Source: Candidatus Tectimicrobiota bacterium
GTDB lineage: Bacteria > JACPUC01
Direction of reading: 5' to 3'
Length of the DNA stretch: 64,000 bases
Assembly: GCA_016192455.1 (NCBI GenBank)
Contig: JACPUC010000003.1
Coordinates: 62,001-126,000, forward strand
Within the stretch, counting starts at the first letter, position 1. The number at the start of each line of letters is the position of its first letter. Under the pieces are notes generated by a model. That model had not been told where the DNA came from, made no database searches, and saw nothing but the letters and a program-made list of their open reading frames with translations. Position numbers and translations under genes: made by a program. Shown here piece after piece: positions 26,310 to 34,963 of this stretch.

Positions 26310-26698
26310 CCCTACCCGCCGCCGCGACCGAAGCTCCGCCGCTTCCCGCCAAGAGGCCTCGGGCGCCGCGCGCCGGCCGCCACCTCTGCCACCCCAGCAT
26401 CGATGCCGCGAGGGACCCTCGCCCATCTCTGCGCCCCAGGGCCGCCGCCTCGCGCTGAGTGGGGGCGTGGGGGGCCAATGATCCCCCGCGAATCTGTTTG
26501 CTTGGCCGCTGAGGGAGAGAGGGGGATTGCCCTGAGTCCTCACCGCCCTTATGCTGAGCATGGCGGCGGCGCGAGGGCTGGCGGGTTTCCCCTCGGGGAG
26601 GGTGGTAGACTCGCGCGCGGCGCGGGGGCGCGTCGGCGGGGGGGGTACACCTGCCTGCGCAGCCGTCCGCAAGCGTGCCAGGAGCTGACGTATTCTAG
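26310..26698. other. 389-bp gap before MITE copy E
   Basis: No coding region, promoter or RNA structure that I can support. It ends in CTAG (26695-26698), the left target repeat of MITE copy E; here the CTAG is not a stop codon of any recognisable gene. Confidence 0.3.
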
Positions 26699-26972
26699 TG
26701 TTGCGTCCCACAAGTTCGCTTATCTATTTGCGGCGTTCCTCGCTGTATTGGCAAGAGGCTTGTAAGGGACCCATGCTCCCCCATGCCCCCATCCCGCAGG
26801 GGCGGTTCGCGAACCGCCCCTACAAGGCGGGGTGCGCGAGGGGGCGCGGCTCCCTCGCAGACGTAGGCGCCGGGCGGGGCAAGCCCCGCCCCTACGATCC
26901 GCTCCTACGGAGTGCGCGGAGGAGACAAGGTCCCCTGTCAGAATTAGGTGGTGGACCTTATGGGACACGATA
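26699..26972 (-). mobile_element. MITE-like element, copy E (274 bp)
   Basis: Runs from TGTTGCGTCCCACAAGTTCG to GGGACACGATA with both internal GC hairpins, in opposite orientation to copies A and B. The flanks are CTAG on the left and GTAG on the right, so the target duplication has one mismatch. A second, diverged element starts four bases after its right end. Confidence 0.75.
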
Positions 26973-26976
26973 GTAG

Positions 26977-27162
26977 TGTTACCTCACAAAAGTTCCATTC
27001 TTACTCTTAATTCGACGCCTTCTTCGTGCTATGCGGGAGGGGGAGTTTTGGGGGGGCCCTTGCTCCCCTACGCTCCCAATCCGCGCGAGCTGCGTAGCAG
27101 ATCGCGTAGTCGGGGTGCGCGAGGGGGCGCGGCTCCCTCGCAAAGTTATATGATCTAATCTG
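26977..27162 (-). mobile_element. diverged MITE-like element with alternative hairpin, copy F
   Basis: Starts TGTTACCTCACAAAAGTTCC immediately after the GTAG that ends copy E, and contains a different central hairpin (GCGAGCTGCGTAGCAGATCGC) and the shared block GGTGCGCGAGGGGGCGCGGC. The far end is not well defined; CTGAGAAACAGCACACG near 27160 may be a decayed terminus. It belongs with copies G and H to the second hairpin subtype. Confidence 0.5.
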
Positions 27163-27245
27163 AGAAACAGCACACGAAGAAGCCGGCAGGCCCGTGATCA
27201 ACGGGGCGGAGCATCGGCGCCCGCCGGCAACCTGCGAGGAGCGCC

Positions 27246-27629
27246 ATGGAAGAGAAGGCGAAACGCTACGGCGAGGAGGCGATCGAACGCGCCCAGCTCG
27301 AGAGCATCCCGAACCTCTACCCGGATCGGGACTACGAGATCAGCATCAGTTGTCCGGAGTTCACCTGTCTCTGCCCGATTTCCGGCTACCCCGATTTCGC
27401 GGTCATCAGCATCACCTACGTGCCCGACCAGCGCTGCGTCGAGTTGAAGTCGCTGAAGCTCTACATCAACAAGTTCCGCAACCAGCACCTCTTCCACGAG
27501 CAGGTGGTGAACCTCATCCGCGACGACCTCGTGCAGGCGTTGCAGCCGCGGCGTTTGAGCGTGGAGGGCGACTTCAACCGCCGCGGCAACATCAAGACCA
27601 TCATCCGCAGCCATTACCCAAGCGCGTAG
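27246..27629 (+). CDS. queF: NADPH-dependent preQ0 reductase QueF
   Basis: A 127-residue T-fold enzyme of the short YkvM type. The nucleophilic Cys and catalytic Asp lie in [16 protein letters not shown], and the QueF signature follows as [14 protein letters not shown]. It reduces the nitrile of 7-cyano-7-deazaguanine to the amine preQ1 in queuosine biosynthesis. GAGGAG precedes the ATG by five bases. No other que genes or preQ1 riboswitch are nearby. It stands alone between MITE-like elements and a convergent flavoprotein gene. Confidence 0.93.
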   Translation: MEEKAKRYGEEAIERAQLESIPNLYPDRDYEISISCPEFTCLCPISGYPDFAVISITYVPDQRCVELKSLKLYINKFRNQHLFHEQVVNLIRDDLVQALQPRRLSVEGDFNRRGNIKTIIRSHYPSA

Positions 27630-27704
27630 CTCCGCGCCTCCGCCGGGGCATCGCCGCCGCCTCCCCGTCGCCGCCCGCCGCGGAGCAAGCGAGCCCCCGT
27701 CGGC

Positions 27705-28229
27705 TCAGGGCGCCAGCACCTTGGCGGTGAGATCCGCGACGCGGCGACCGAGTTCCCGCGCCACCGCGCATTCCGGCTCGCTCGGCCCGGTGCTGCCGCG
27801 CGGCGTCGTGGCGGCGGCGCCATAGCAGGAGCCGGCGGTCATGGCATGAATCTCCGGCACCCCGACGACGTACATGCCGTGGTGGATGAGCGGCGTCAGC
27901 AGCGACATGAGCGCCATCTCCTTGCCGCAGTGCAGCGTGCCGCTGGTGCAGAAGGCCGCCCCCACCTTGCCGATGAGCTTGCCCTGCAGCCAGATCTCCG
28001 GCGCCCAGGTCTCGACGAACGCCTTCATCTTGGCGCTCATGCCCCCAAAGCGGTTCGAGGAACCGAGAATGATCGCGTCGGACCCCACGCATTCCTGGGC
28101 CTCGGCCTCCTCCACCCGGCGCAGCACCACGTCGGCGGCATCCACCTCCTTGGCGCCCTCCGCCACCTCCTTGGCGAGCTTCTCGGTGTTGCCCTGCGGT
28201 CCACTGTGATAGACGATCAAAATCTTCAT
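27705..28229 (-). CDS. flavodoxin-like NAD(P)H:quinone oxidoreductase (WrbA type)
   Basis: A 174-residue flavodoxin-fold protein. The FMN phosphate loop is VYHSGPQGNTEKLA, with IILGSSNRFGGMSAKMKAF and the AAFCTSGTLHCGKE region matching WrbA-type quinone reductases. It is slightly shorter than WrbA (about 200). It likely reduces quinones by two electrons and protects against redox stress, in the cytoplasm. It is convergent with queF and divergent from the substrate-binding protein gene downstream. Confidence 0.85.
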   Translation of the reverse strand: MKILIVYHSGPQGNTEKLAKEVAEGAKEVDAADVVLRRVEEAEAQECVGSDAIILGSSNRFGGMSAKMKAFVETWAPEIWLQGKLIGKVGAAFCTSGTLHCGKEMALMSLLTPLIHHGMYVVGVPEIHAMTAGSCYGAAATTPRGSTGPSEPECAVARELGRRVADLTAKVLAP

Positions 28230-28380
28230 GCTCTCTCCTCGTGCGACGTGCCCCAGAATATGTCATAGTGGCGCTCCCGGCGTTTCCACCAAGCGCCGCC
28301 CCGTGTCCCGCGTTTGCCGCCGGCCGCCGGCCGCAAGCGACCGTGATAGAACCCTCCGTGGAGTTCAGGAGGTTGTACCC

Positions 28381-29262
28381 ATGTCACCGGAGCTGATCAA
28401 GATCAAAGCGTTCCCGACCGGCATGCGCCTGCATGAGTACGTCGCCCTCGAAGAGGGAATGTACCGCGACGAAGGGCTTGACGTCGAGATCATGTGGGAG
28501 GTCCTGCGGGGCCAGATGGCGCGCTGGAAGAATGCGTACAAGGAACGTCCCCAGGACATCCCCTTCACGACCGGCGAGGTGAGCATCGGCTCGGCCTGCA
28601 TGTGGGGCACGATCAGCAACGCCGGCGCCGGCATGGGGAAGTTCGTGCCGGAGGTGCACGGCGTCTCGCCCTGGGGCATCTACGTCCGCCCCGACTCCCG
28701 CATCGCCGCCCCTGAAGACCTGAAGGATGTGCCGATCGCCGTCGGCCTGCGCGCCGGCAGCCACTTCAACGTGCCGTACCACCTCGAGCGCTACCTCCCC
28801 CTGGAGCGGATCAAGCCGGTCAACGTCGGCGGATTCGGCGCCCGCCTGAAGGCCCTGGTGGACGGCGAGTTCGAGGCCGCCAGTCTGCTGCCGCCGCAGC
28901 TCGATATGGCGGAGCAGCTCGGCATGCGCCAGGTGCTGGGCGGTGAGTTCAAGACGCTCTGGTGGGTGGACGAGCGCGTTCCGGTGCAGACGTTGCGGCG
29001 CTACTTCCGCGCCCTCACCCGCGCCGAAGAGGCGATCAGCGCCGAGCCGCGGCGCTACCTGCACCTCTGGAAGCACAGCAACCCGCCGGAGTTCCAGGAC
29101 CACCCTTGGGACTATAACCGCTTCAGCCGCGGCGAGCGCTTCGTGCCCGAGCCCCTGTCGCGGCAGGAGTTCGAGGCGATCATGGAGATGGTGCGGCGCT
29201 GGGGCCTGGACGACTACCTAAAGGAGCGCAGCTTCGACAAGATTGCCCTGAGCATCGCCTGA
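28381..29262 (+). CDS. NMT1-like substrate-binding protein without signal peptide
   Basis: A 293-residue type 2 periplasmic-binding-fold protein similar to ABC solute-binding proteins of the NMT1/SsuA group (ALEEGMYRDEGLDVEIMWE at the N-terminus, PEDLKDVPIAVGLRAGSHFN at the hinge, LKALVDGEFEAASLLPPQ). It lacks a signal peptide or lipobox, and the start is well supported by AGGAGG eight bases before the ATG at 28381, so it may be cytoplasmic. Some relatives are enzymes or regulators rather than transport proteins. No permease or ATPase gene is adjacent. The ligand is unknown. Confidence 0.75.
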   Translation: MSPELIKIKAFPTGMRLHEYVALEEGMYRDEGLDVEIMWEVLRGQMARWKNAYKERPQDIPFTTGEVSIGSACMWGTISNAGAGMGKFVPEVHGVSPWGIYVRPDSRIAAPEDLKDVPIAVGLRAGSHFNVPYHLERYLPLERIKPVNVGGFGARLKALVDGEFEAASLLPPQLDMAEQLGMRQVLGGEFKTLWWVDERVPVQTLRRYFRALTRAEEAISAEPRRYLHLWKHSNPPEFQDHPWDYNRFSRGERFVPEPLSRQEFEAIMEMVRRWGLDDYLKERSFDKIALSIA

Positions 29263-29527
29263 ACCCCCAGGGCGCAAGCGGCGATTCAGCCCTACGGCGG
29301 GAGACGATTCGTGCCATGCTCAAGTCCCAACCTTTGGGTTGCGCGTGGTGACTCCGAAGCAGTGTTGAATCTTCAGCATTTGCAGCATCTTACCCCAAAG
29401 GGTGGTTCTTTCCCCAGAGCAGAATCGCTCGGGCTAGGTTCTTGTGAGACGGAGCGCACCATCTCCCCCGCCCAATGGCTATCGGGAATGCGGCACCCAT
29501 TGAAGGCATCGCTTTTGGTGAGTCACC

Positions 29528-30289
29528 GTGGAGCATCTCAGAGAGTACTACGATCACCGTTATCGCGAAGGCTACCGGAACGTGCTGGCGGGCGCTGAAC
29601 GGGCGCGGAGCAAAGCCCTGGTCCACGTTCTGTCAAAGCTCCTCCGGGTGTCGCAGAGTGCCAGGGTCTTGGACTACGGCAGCGGGAGTGGTCTGCACAT
29701 TGCCACCTGGCGCTGTGTCTTTCCACAGGCCGACCTCTACTTTTGCGATATCAGCCCGGTTGCCCTGACCAAGCTGTGTGCCGCCCATCCAGAGTACCAC
29801 GCCCACTGCGCGGAAATCACCGAACGGGGAGCCTCATTCGCGGACCGCAGCTTCGATGTGGTAGTGAGCGTTGAGGTCATGGAGCACGTGGCATCCACCG
29901 CTGCTTACCTTCACGATATCTATCGGCTACTTAAGCCCAATGGGACGTTTGTGTGGACGACGCCGTGCGCCAATCGCGGCTCGATTGAACACCTGTACAG
30001 CCTCGTCACCGGCCAGATCGAGGCTACCCCGGAAGGTTTCAGGCGATGGAGGTGGGAGGACCCATCACATCTGCGCCGACTGCGTAGCCGGGAAGTGCGG
30101 CAGCGCCTGCAAAGGGTCGGCTTCACCGATATCGGATTCCGGTTTCGCGCCCACTTCTTCTCTTTCGTGTGCGGCTACGGCTTTCGGGGCCCGCTGCGTG
30201 GGATTGGCCAACGGCTGCTGTTCCTCGACTATGCGTTGTTTCGCAGGCTTCCCAATGGTGCCTCGATGATCGGCTTCGCCAGGAAATAG
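29528..30289 (+). CDS. SAM-dependent methyltransferase
   Basis: A 253-residue class I methyltransferase. Motif I is VLDYGSGSGLHIA, and the post-I acidic segment, SFDVVVSVEVMEHV and the LLKPNGTFVWTTP strand follow in order, as in UbiG/Methyltransf_11 proteins. The C-terminal 60 residues are aromatic-rich (FRAHFFSFVCGYGF) and may contact the acceptor or membrane. The start is GTG at 29528. Base composition is somewhat less GC-rich than its neighbours, and it is followed by an IS630 remnant, so acquisition by transfer is possible. The substrate cannot be predicted. Confidence 0.85.
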   Translation: MEHLREYYDHRYREGYRNVLAGAERARSKALVHVLSKLLRVSQSARVLDYGSGSGLHIATWRCVFPQADLYFCDISPVALTKLCAAHPEYHAHCAEITERGASFADRSFDVVVSVEVMEHVASTAAYLHDIYRLLKPNGTFVWTTPCANRGSIEHLYSLVTGQIEATPEGFRRWRWEDPSHLRRLRSREVRQRLQRVGFTDIGFRFRAHFFSFVCGYGFRGPLRGIGQRLLFLDYALFRRLPNGASMIGFARK

Positions 30290-30415
30290 CGTCCAGGGCC
30301 GCGCCCATCCGTCTGCGCGCGACATGGCGGCACGAGGGTGCTCCAAGGGTGTCGTGACTCATCCGACTCACCTGTACTTAGTTGCGTTATTTCATTTTAC
30401 GTGCTCTATGCAAGC

Positions 30416-30706
30416 ATGAACAACTCATCCTTCCCCGTCACGTTGAGTCAGGACGAACGGCAGACCCTGGAGTATTGGCTCCGCATGAGCACCACGGAGC
30501 AGCGCCGGGTGCTGCGCGCCAGCACCCGGGCGCTCGGGGTGAGCACACCAACCAACACGAAGTGGCGACGGCGCTTCGCCACGGAGCGTCTGGCTGGCTT
30601 GCAGGACGCGCCGCGGCCGCTTTTCCACGGCTGGGGCGATTCCTCCTTGCTGTTCTCTCTTCCTTCTCCTCATAATACGATATCTCATACGCTCTCCGCG
30701 GCGTGA
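30416..30706 (+). pseudogene. IS630-family transposase remnant
   Basis: The first 68 codons match the N-terminal helix-turn-helix of IS630/Tc1-type transposases: LSQDERQTLEYW, EQRRVLRAS, RALGVSTPTNTKWRRRF and LAGLQDAPRP. About 15 residues normally between RVLRA and the next helix are missing, an in-frame internal deletion. After about 30619 similarity stops and an unrelated sequence leads to a stop at 30706. The whole DDE catalytic domain is absent, so it is inactive. It does not look like the source of the CTAG-targeting MITEs, since IS630 elements duplicate TA. Confidence 0.65.
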
Positions 30707-30792
30707 CGGCGGCGCGGCCCGCCCCCCCAGTGGCGCCCGCCGTGCCATCCCGCGGTGGTCGCAAGACAGGCGACCGACAGGGAGGAGACGTC

Positions 30793-32211
30793 GTGCCAGC
30801 ATCGCAACCCCCGCAGTCCCAACCCTATGATGTGGTCGTGCTGGGCGCCGGGCCGGGTGGGTACTCGGCGGCCATTCGCGCCGCGCAGCTCGGCAAGTCC
30901 GCGGCGGTGGTCGAGCGCGACAAGGTCGGCGGCGTCTGCCTGAACTGGGGCTGCATCCCCACCAAGGCCCTCATCCGCAACGCCGAGGTGCTGGGGCTGG
31001 TGCGGCGGGCCGGCGAGTTCGGCATCAAGGTCGGCGGCATTGAAGCCGACTTCGGCGCCGCCGTGGACCGCAGCCGCCGCGTCGCCGGCAAGCTGGCGAA
31101 GGGCGTCGAGTACCTCCTGAAGAAGAACAAGGTGACGCTGATTCCAGGCAGCGGGCGCTTCCTGGGGCCGCGCGACATCGCCGTCGTCGGCGCCGATGGC
31201 GCGCAGACCGCGGTCCTGCGGGCGCAGCACGTCATCATCGCCACCGGCTCCCACGCCAAGAGCCTGCCGGGGGTGGAGGTCGACGGTCGGCGGGTGATCA
31301 CGAGCACCGAGGCGATGCTGCTGCGCGAGCTGCCGGAGTCGATGATCATCCTGGGGGGCGGCGCCGTGGGCGTCGAGTTCGCCTATGTCTTCAGCATGTA
31401 CGGCGTGCAGGTGACCATCGTGGAGATGCTGCCGCACATCCTCCCCGGCGTTGATGAGGAGATCAGCACCGGCCTGGAGCGCTCCTTCGCCAAGCGCAAG
31501 ATCGTGCTGCGCAGCGGCTGGAAGGTGGAGGGAGCCACGGTCGAGGCGGCCGCGGCGCGCGTGCGTGTCTCCAAGGCGGGGCAAATGGACGAGCTGCGGG
31601 CGGACGTCGTGCTGATGGCGGTGGGGCGGGGCGGCAACACCGAGGGGCTCGGGCTGGAGGCGGCGGGGGTCGCGGTCGAGAGGGGCGTTATCGCGGTGGA
31701 TGGCTTCTGCCGCGCCAGCGTGCCCCACATCTACGCCGTCGGCGATGTCAACGGCCCGCCGCTGCTGGCGCACGCCGCCGCCGCGGAGGGGGTGCTGGCC
31801 GCCGAGCACCTGGCGGGAACGTCGCCCCGGCCCCGCGACCCGGCGCGGGCGCCGAGCTGCGTCTATTGCCAGCCGCAAGTGGCGAGCCTGGGCCTGACGG
31901 AGGCGCAGGCGGCGGCGGAGGGCCGCGCCGTGAAGATCGGCCGCTACCCCTTCATGGCGAACGGCCGGGCGCAGGCGGAGGGGGACTACGAGGGCCTGGT
32001 GAAGCTCATCGCCGACGCCGCCAGCGGCGCCCTCCTCGGGGCGCATATCCTGGGACACAGCGCCGCCGAGCTGATCAACGAGATCAACGGCTTCAGCACC
32101 CTGGAGGCGCCGGTGGCCCGGCTCGGCCACACCATCCACGCCCATCCCACCTATGCCGAGTCCCTCATGGAGGCGGCCCTCAGCATCACCGGCGAGGCGA
32201 TCAACATCTAA
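30793..32211 (+). CDS. lpdA: dihydrolipoamide dehydrogenase (E3)
   Basis: A 472-residue FAD/NAD-dependent disulfide oxidoreductase. The FAD site is VVVLGAGPGGYSAAIRAAQ, the redox-active disulfide CLNWGCIPTK, the NAD site IILGGGAVGVEFAY and the C-terminal catalytic His-Glu HAHPTYAES, all intact. It reoxidises lipoyl groups of 2-oxoacid dehydrogenase complexes or the glycine cleavage system. The GTG at 30793 has GGAGGAG just upstream, so I prefer it to the longer frame. No E1/E2 or gcv genes are adjacent. A repeat element (copy G) follows the stop. Confidence 0.92.
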   Translation: MPASQPPQSQPYDVVVLGAGPGGYSAAIRAAQLGKSAAVVERDKVGGVCLNWGCIPTKALIRNAEVLGLVRRAGEFGIKVGGIEADFGAAVDRSRRVAGKLAKGVEYLLKKNKVTLIPGSGRFLGPRDIAVVGADGAQTAVLRAQHVIIATGSHAKSLPGVEVDGRRVITSTEAMLLRELPESMIILGGGAVGVEFAYVFSMYGVQVTIVEMLPHILPGVDEEISTGLERSFAKRKIVLRSGWKVEGATVEAAAARVRVSKAGQMDELRADVVLMAVGRGGNTEGLGLEAAGVAVERGVIAVDGFCRASVPHIYAVGDVNGPPLLAHAAAAEGVLAAEHLAGTSPRPRDPARAPSCVYCQPQVASLGLTEAQAAAEGRAVKIGRYPFMANGRAQAEGDYEGLVKLIADAASGALLGAHILGHSAAELINEINGFSTLEAPVARLGHTIHAHPTYAESLMEAALSITGEAINI

Positions 32212-32231
32212 GGGAGCGAGGGGGCGAGGGG

Positions 32232-32400
32232 CGCGTCTCACGAGTTCGCAAAGAAAAGTTATGGATGGCACGTAGCATTGAGAGGAAGATTTCTTGTGGG
32301 GGACCCATGCTTCCCCACGCCCCCATTTCCCGCGAGCTGCGTAGCAGCTCGCGTAAGGGGGGTGCGCGAGGGGGCGCGGCTCCCTCGCAGAAATATGGGA
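32232..32400 (-). repeat. MITE-like repeat with alternative hairpin, copy G
   Basis: Starts GCGTCTCACGAGTTCGC, like the TGTTGCGTC end of the MITEs, continues with GGGGGACCCATGCTTCCCCA as in copies C and E, but then carries the hairpin CGCGAGCTGCGTAGCAGCTCGC (22 bp arms and loop, 32330-32353) in place of the GGGGCGGTTCGCGAACC one. The block GGTGCGCGAGGGGGCGCGGC follows. The outer end is not defined and no target duplication is visible. Confidence 0.6.
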
Positions 32401-32509
32401 TGAAGATGAGGCGCGGCCCTGGATGGGGTATACTGACTGCCGGGTGCGGGCCGGCGCCGCGACGCGGTACCGGGCACAAGGCGCTGACTTCGAGTGTGGA
32501 GAGGAACGC

Positions 32510-33055
32510 ATGAAGCCGGAGGAGACCACCAAAGCCGACCCGCGCAAGGGCGCCGATGTTCACCTCGTCCACCCGCGGGAGCTGCCGGGGCGCCCGGAGA
32601 AGCCGCGCGCGCGGCGTTGCTGCCTGGCGCGCGCCTTCCTCGATCCTCTTCTGGGAGCGCCGTGGGATGAGGCGGAGTTCCTCAACCGCGACCTGGAGCA
32701 CGAGCGCGCCATGGCCGAGCTCTACCGCCGCAACGCCGGGCGCTTCCGCATCCGCGGCCTGCAGGCGGGCCTGCTGAAGCTGGCGCAGCTTGCGGAGCGA
32801 CAGGTGGAGGCCCTGGAGCATCATCTGCGCCTCCATGGTGGGGAGCCCAGCGGCACGCCGAGGGAGGTCCCCCTGCACCACAATCCCCTCGAGGTGCTCG
32901 GGCAGCTCTGGGAGATCGAGGTCGATCAAGCCCAGATTTACCGCGAGCAGATGAGCGGCTGCGACGAGGGGCCCACAAAGCGCCTGCTCGCAACGCTCTC
33001 CGAGACGAAGCAGCGCCAGACGCGCGACATGCGCGGCCTCCTCGGTTCCTTCTGA
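32510..33055 (+). CDS. hypothetical helical protein
   Basis: A 181-residue protein that I do not recognise. After a charged 45-residue N-terminus it is almost entirely helical, with Glu/His-rich amphipathic helices (for example EFLNRDLEHERAMAELYRR and LAQLAERQVEALEHHLRLHG). Several Glu-x-x-His-type spacings are compatible with a ferritin-like or DUF2383-type four-helix bundle, but I cannot confirm metal ligands. There is no signal peptide. GAGGAAC precedes the ATG, and a near-consensus -10 box TATACT lies at 32429. It is transcribed in the same direction as the following thyX gene. Confidence 0.6.
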   Translation: MKPEETTKADPRKGADVHLVHPRELPGRPEKPRARRCCLARAFLDPLLGAPWDEAEFLNRDLEHERAMAELYRRNAGRFRIRGLQAGLLKLAQLAERQVEALEHHLRLHGGEPSGTPREVPLHHNPLEVLGQLWEIEVDQAQIYREQMSGCDEGPTKRLLATLSETKQRQTRDMRGLLGSF

Positions 33056-33099
33056 GGCGGCCCACGCGAGCCGCACGCGGCTCGCGCGAACAGGGTCCA

Positions 33100-33245
33100 G
33101 GGATCAATGATCCCGCGGAACAATGTTCCGGCGGGGGCCCGGGGCGGAGCCACCGGCCCTCCATCCGTGTCCATCAGTGGTTCGCCTTCCCCCGCGTCCT
33201 TTCGCAAAGAAGGGCCGCCCATGCCGTTCCTCGGAACAATGTTTC
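33100..33245. repeat. cluster of short palindromes upstream of thyX
   Basis: GGGATCAATGATCCC (33100-33114) and GGAACAATGTTCC (33117-33129) are adjacent perfect palindromes. A one-base variant of the second, GGAACAATGTTTC, is at 33233-33245 just inside thyX, and an exact third copy is within thyX at 33705-33717. Between them, 33161-33183 carries CCATCCGTGTCCATCAGTGG, half of the palindrome found at 48123-48189. Whether these are protein-binding sites or decayed mobile repeats cannot be told. Confidence 0.5.
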
Positions 33246-34795
33246 TCTCCGCCGCTCCCGAAGTGAAGCTGGTGCGGGCTTTCCAGGAGCCGTTCCGCAA
33301 CGCCGTGGCGACGGCGCGCACCTGCTACTCCGGCTCCGGCATCATCGCCGACCCGGAGCTGGACGAGCGCACCACGCGCATCGCCCAAAGCATCTACGCC
33401 GCCGGCCACCACACCACCCTGCAGCACGCCCACTTCCAGTTCACGCTGGCCAACGTGTCGCGGCACTTCCTCTGGTCCTTCCTGCACAGCCACCCCTTCT
33501 ACAACTCCGAGCAGGTCAGCCAGCGCTACGTGCGGGTGAAGCCGGAGACCTTCGCCGTGCCGCCGCTGGAGGGGCGCTGCCTGGACATCTACCTCGAGGC
33601 GGTGCGACGGCAGCAGCAGCGCTACGAGGCGCTCATCACGCTGCTCGAGCCGCTGGTGGCGGAGGCCTACTACGGCATCTTCCCGGCCCGCCGCAAGCGC
33701 CCCCGGAACAATGTTCCGCGCGCCCAGCGCGACGTGCGCAAGAAGGCCCAGGAGATGGCGCGCTACGTCCTGCCGGTGGCCACCTTCGCCTACCTCTACC
33801 ACACCGTCAGCGGCATCACCCTGCTGCGCTATTATCGCCTCTGCCAGGAGGGGGACTGCCCGCTCGAACAGCGCCTCGTCGTCGGCGCCATGGTCGAGGA
33901 GCTGCTCAACTTCGACCCGAACTACCGCCTCATCCTGGAAGAACCCCTCGAGGCGCTCCCCTACGAGGAGCCGGGCGCGGCCTCGCTCGGCCCACGCCGC
34001 ATCGATTGCCAGCGGGCGCGCGAGTTCACCGCCGAGTTCGACGCAGCCCTCGGCGGCCTCTGCTCGCGCCTCATCGACGCCAAGCCGGAGAACGAGCCCA
34101 TCTTGGCGGACGCGGTGCGCGGGGTGCTGGGGCTGAGCCGCGGCCGCCTCTCCGACGACGCGGCCATCGCCCTCGTCCTCGACCCGGCGCGCAACCCGAT
34201 CCTCGGCGAGACCCTCAACCTCACCACCCTGTCAAAGCTCAGCCGCGCCCTCTCCCACCCGTCCTACACCTTCCGCAAGAAGCTCAGCCATACCGCCGAC
34301 TCGCAGAACCAACGCCACCGTATGACGCCGGCCTCGCGCCCCTGCCTGGCGGCGCACTTCACGGGCGAGCCGGACTACGTGACGCCGCCGCTGGTGCGGC
34401 GCGACGCGGCCGCCGCCGACCTCTACCGCACGAGCATGGAGGAGAGCTGGCAGGCGATGCGCCAACTCCTCGACGCCGGCACACCAGCGGAGTTCGCCCT
34501 CTACCTGCTGCCGAACGCCACGGCGGTGCGCTTCACGGAGTCCGCCGACCTCCTGAACCTGCACCACAAGCACGCCATGCGCCTCTGCTACAACGCTCAG
34601 GAGGAGATTTGGCAGGCCTCGGTGGAGGAGGCGCGGCAGATCAGCCAGGTCAACCCGCGCATCGGACGCTACCTCCTGCCACCCTGCACCCTGCGCGTCA
34701 TGGCCAAAACCCGCCCCATCTGCCCCGAAGGCGACCGCTTCTGCGGCGTCAAGGTCTGGTCCCTCAAACTCGATGACTACCAAAGGGTGATTTGA
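33221..34795 (+). CDS. thyX: FAD-dependent thymidylate synthase, double-length ThyX
   Basis: A 524-residue protein, about twice the usual ThyX length (220-250). The N-terminal half has RH at 81-82 and SEQVSQRYV at 96-104, an expanded version of the RHRxxSxxxxSxR motif with about eight extra residues. The C-terminal half has a second block, QNQRHRMTPASRP, near 362-374, and ends with the ThyX-like LLPPCTLRVMAKTRP region. This suggests a fused tandem ThyX that makes dTMP from dUMP with FAD, NADPH and methylene-THF. ATG 33221 has AAGAAGGG seven bases upstream; the longer frame to 33107 runs through palindromic repeats. One GGAACAATGTTCC palindrome is inserted in frame at codons 162-166. Confidence 0.82.
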   Translation: MPFLGTMFLSAAPEVKLVRAFQEPFRNAVATARTCYSGSGIIADPELDERTTRIAQSIYAAGHHTTLQHAHFQFTLANVSRHFLWSFLHSHPFYNSEQVSQRYVRVKPETFAVPPLEGRCLDIYLEAVRRQQQRYEALITLLEPLVAEAYYGIFPARRKRPRNNVPRAQRDVRKKAQEMARYVLPVATFAYLYHTVSGITLLRYYRLCQEGDCPLEQRLVVGAMVEELLNFDPNYRLILEEPLEALPYEEPGAASLGPRRIDCQRAREFTAEFDAALGGLCSRLIDAKPENEPILADAVRGVLGLSRGRLSDDAAIALVLDPARNPILGETLNLTTLSKLSRALSHPSYTFRKKLSHTADSQNQRHRMTPASRPCLAAHFTGEPDYVTPPLVRRDAAAADLYRTSMEESWQAMRQLLDAGTPAEFALYLLPNATAVRFTESADLLNLHHKHAMRLCYNAQEEIWQASVEEARQISQVNPRIGRYLLPPCTLRVMAKTRPICPEGDRFCGVKVWSLKLDDYQRVI

Positions 34796-34849
34796 GGATA
34801 GAGGGAAGAGAGAGAGGGGGGGGAGGGGAAAAAGGAAGAAAAAGGCGAG

Positions 34850-34920
34850 GGAGCCGCGCCCCCTCGCGCACCCCACTCGCGCGAACTGCGTAGCAGTTCG
34901 CGGGGGGCAGCAAGGGCCTC
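34850..34920 (+). repeat. partial MITE-like repeat with alternative hairpin, copy H
   Basis: An inverted copy of the block shared by copies F and G: GAGGGAGCCGCGCCCCCTCG followed by the hairpin CGCGAACTGCGTAGCAGTTC. No terminal repeats are visible. It marks the boundary between the GC-rich thyX side and the AT-richer gene that follows. Confidence 0.5.
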
Positions 34921-34963
34921 TTTTTCATAACAAGGGCATTTGCTCGGAGAGAAGGAACGTACT

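Noticed and set aside
24153-26711. 852-codon open frame on the minus strand opposite the soluble histidine kinase
   Set aside because: Same reason; the plus strand encodes an intact kinase with all catalytic boxes.
30416-30706. IS630 remnant as source of the CTAG-flanked MITEs
   Set aside because: IS630 elements duplicate TA, and no matching ends surround the remnant.
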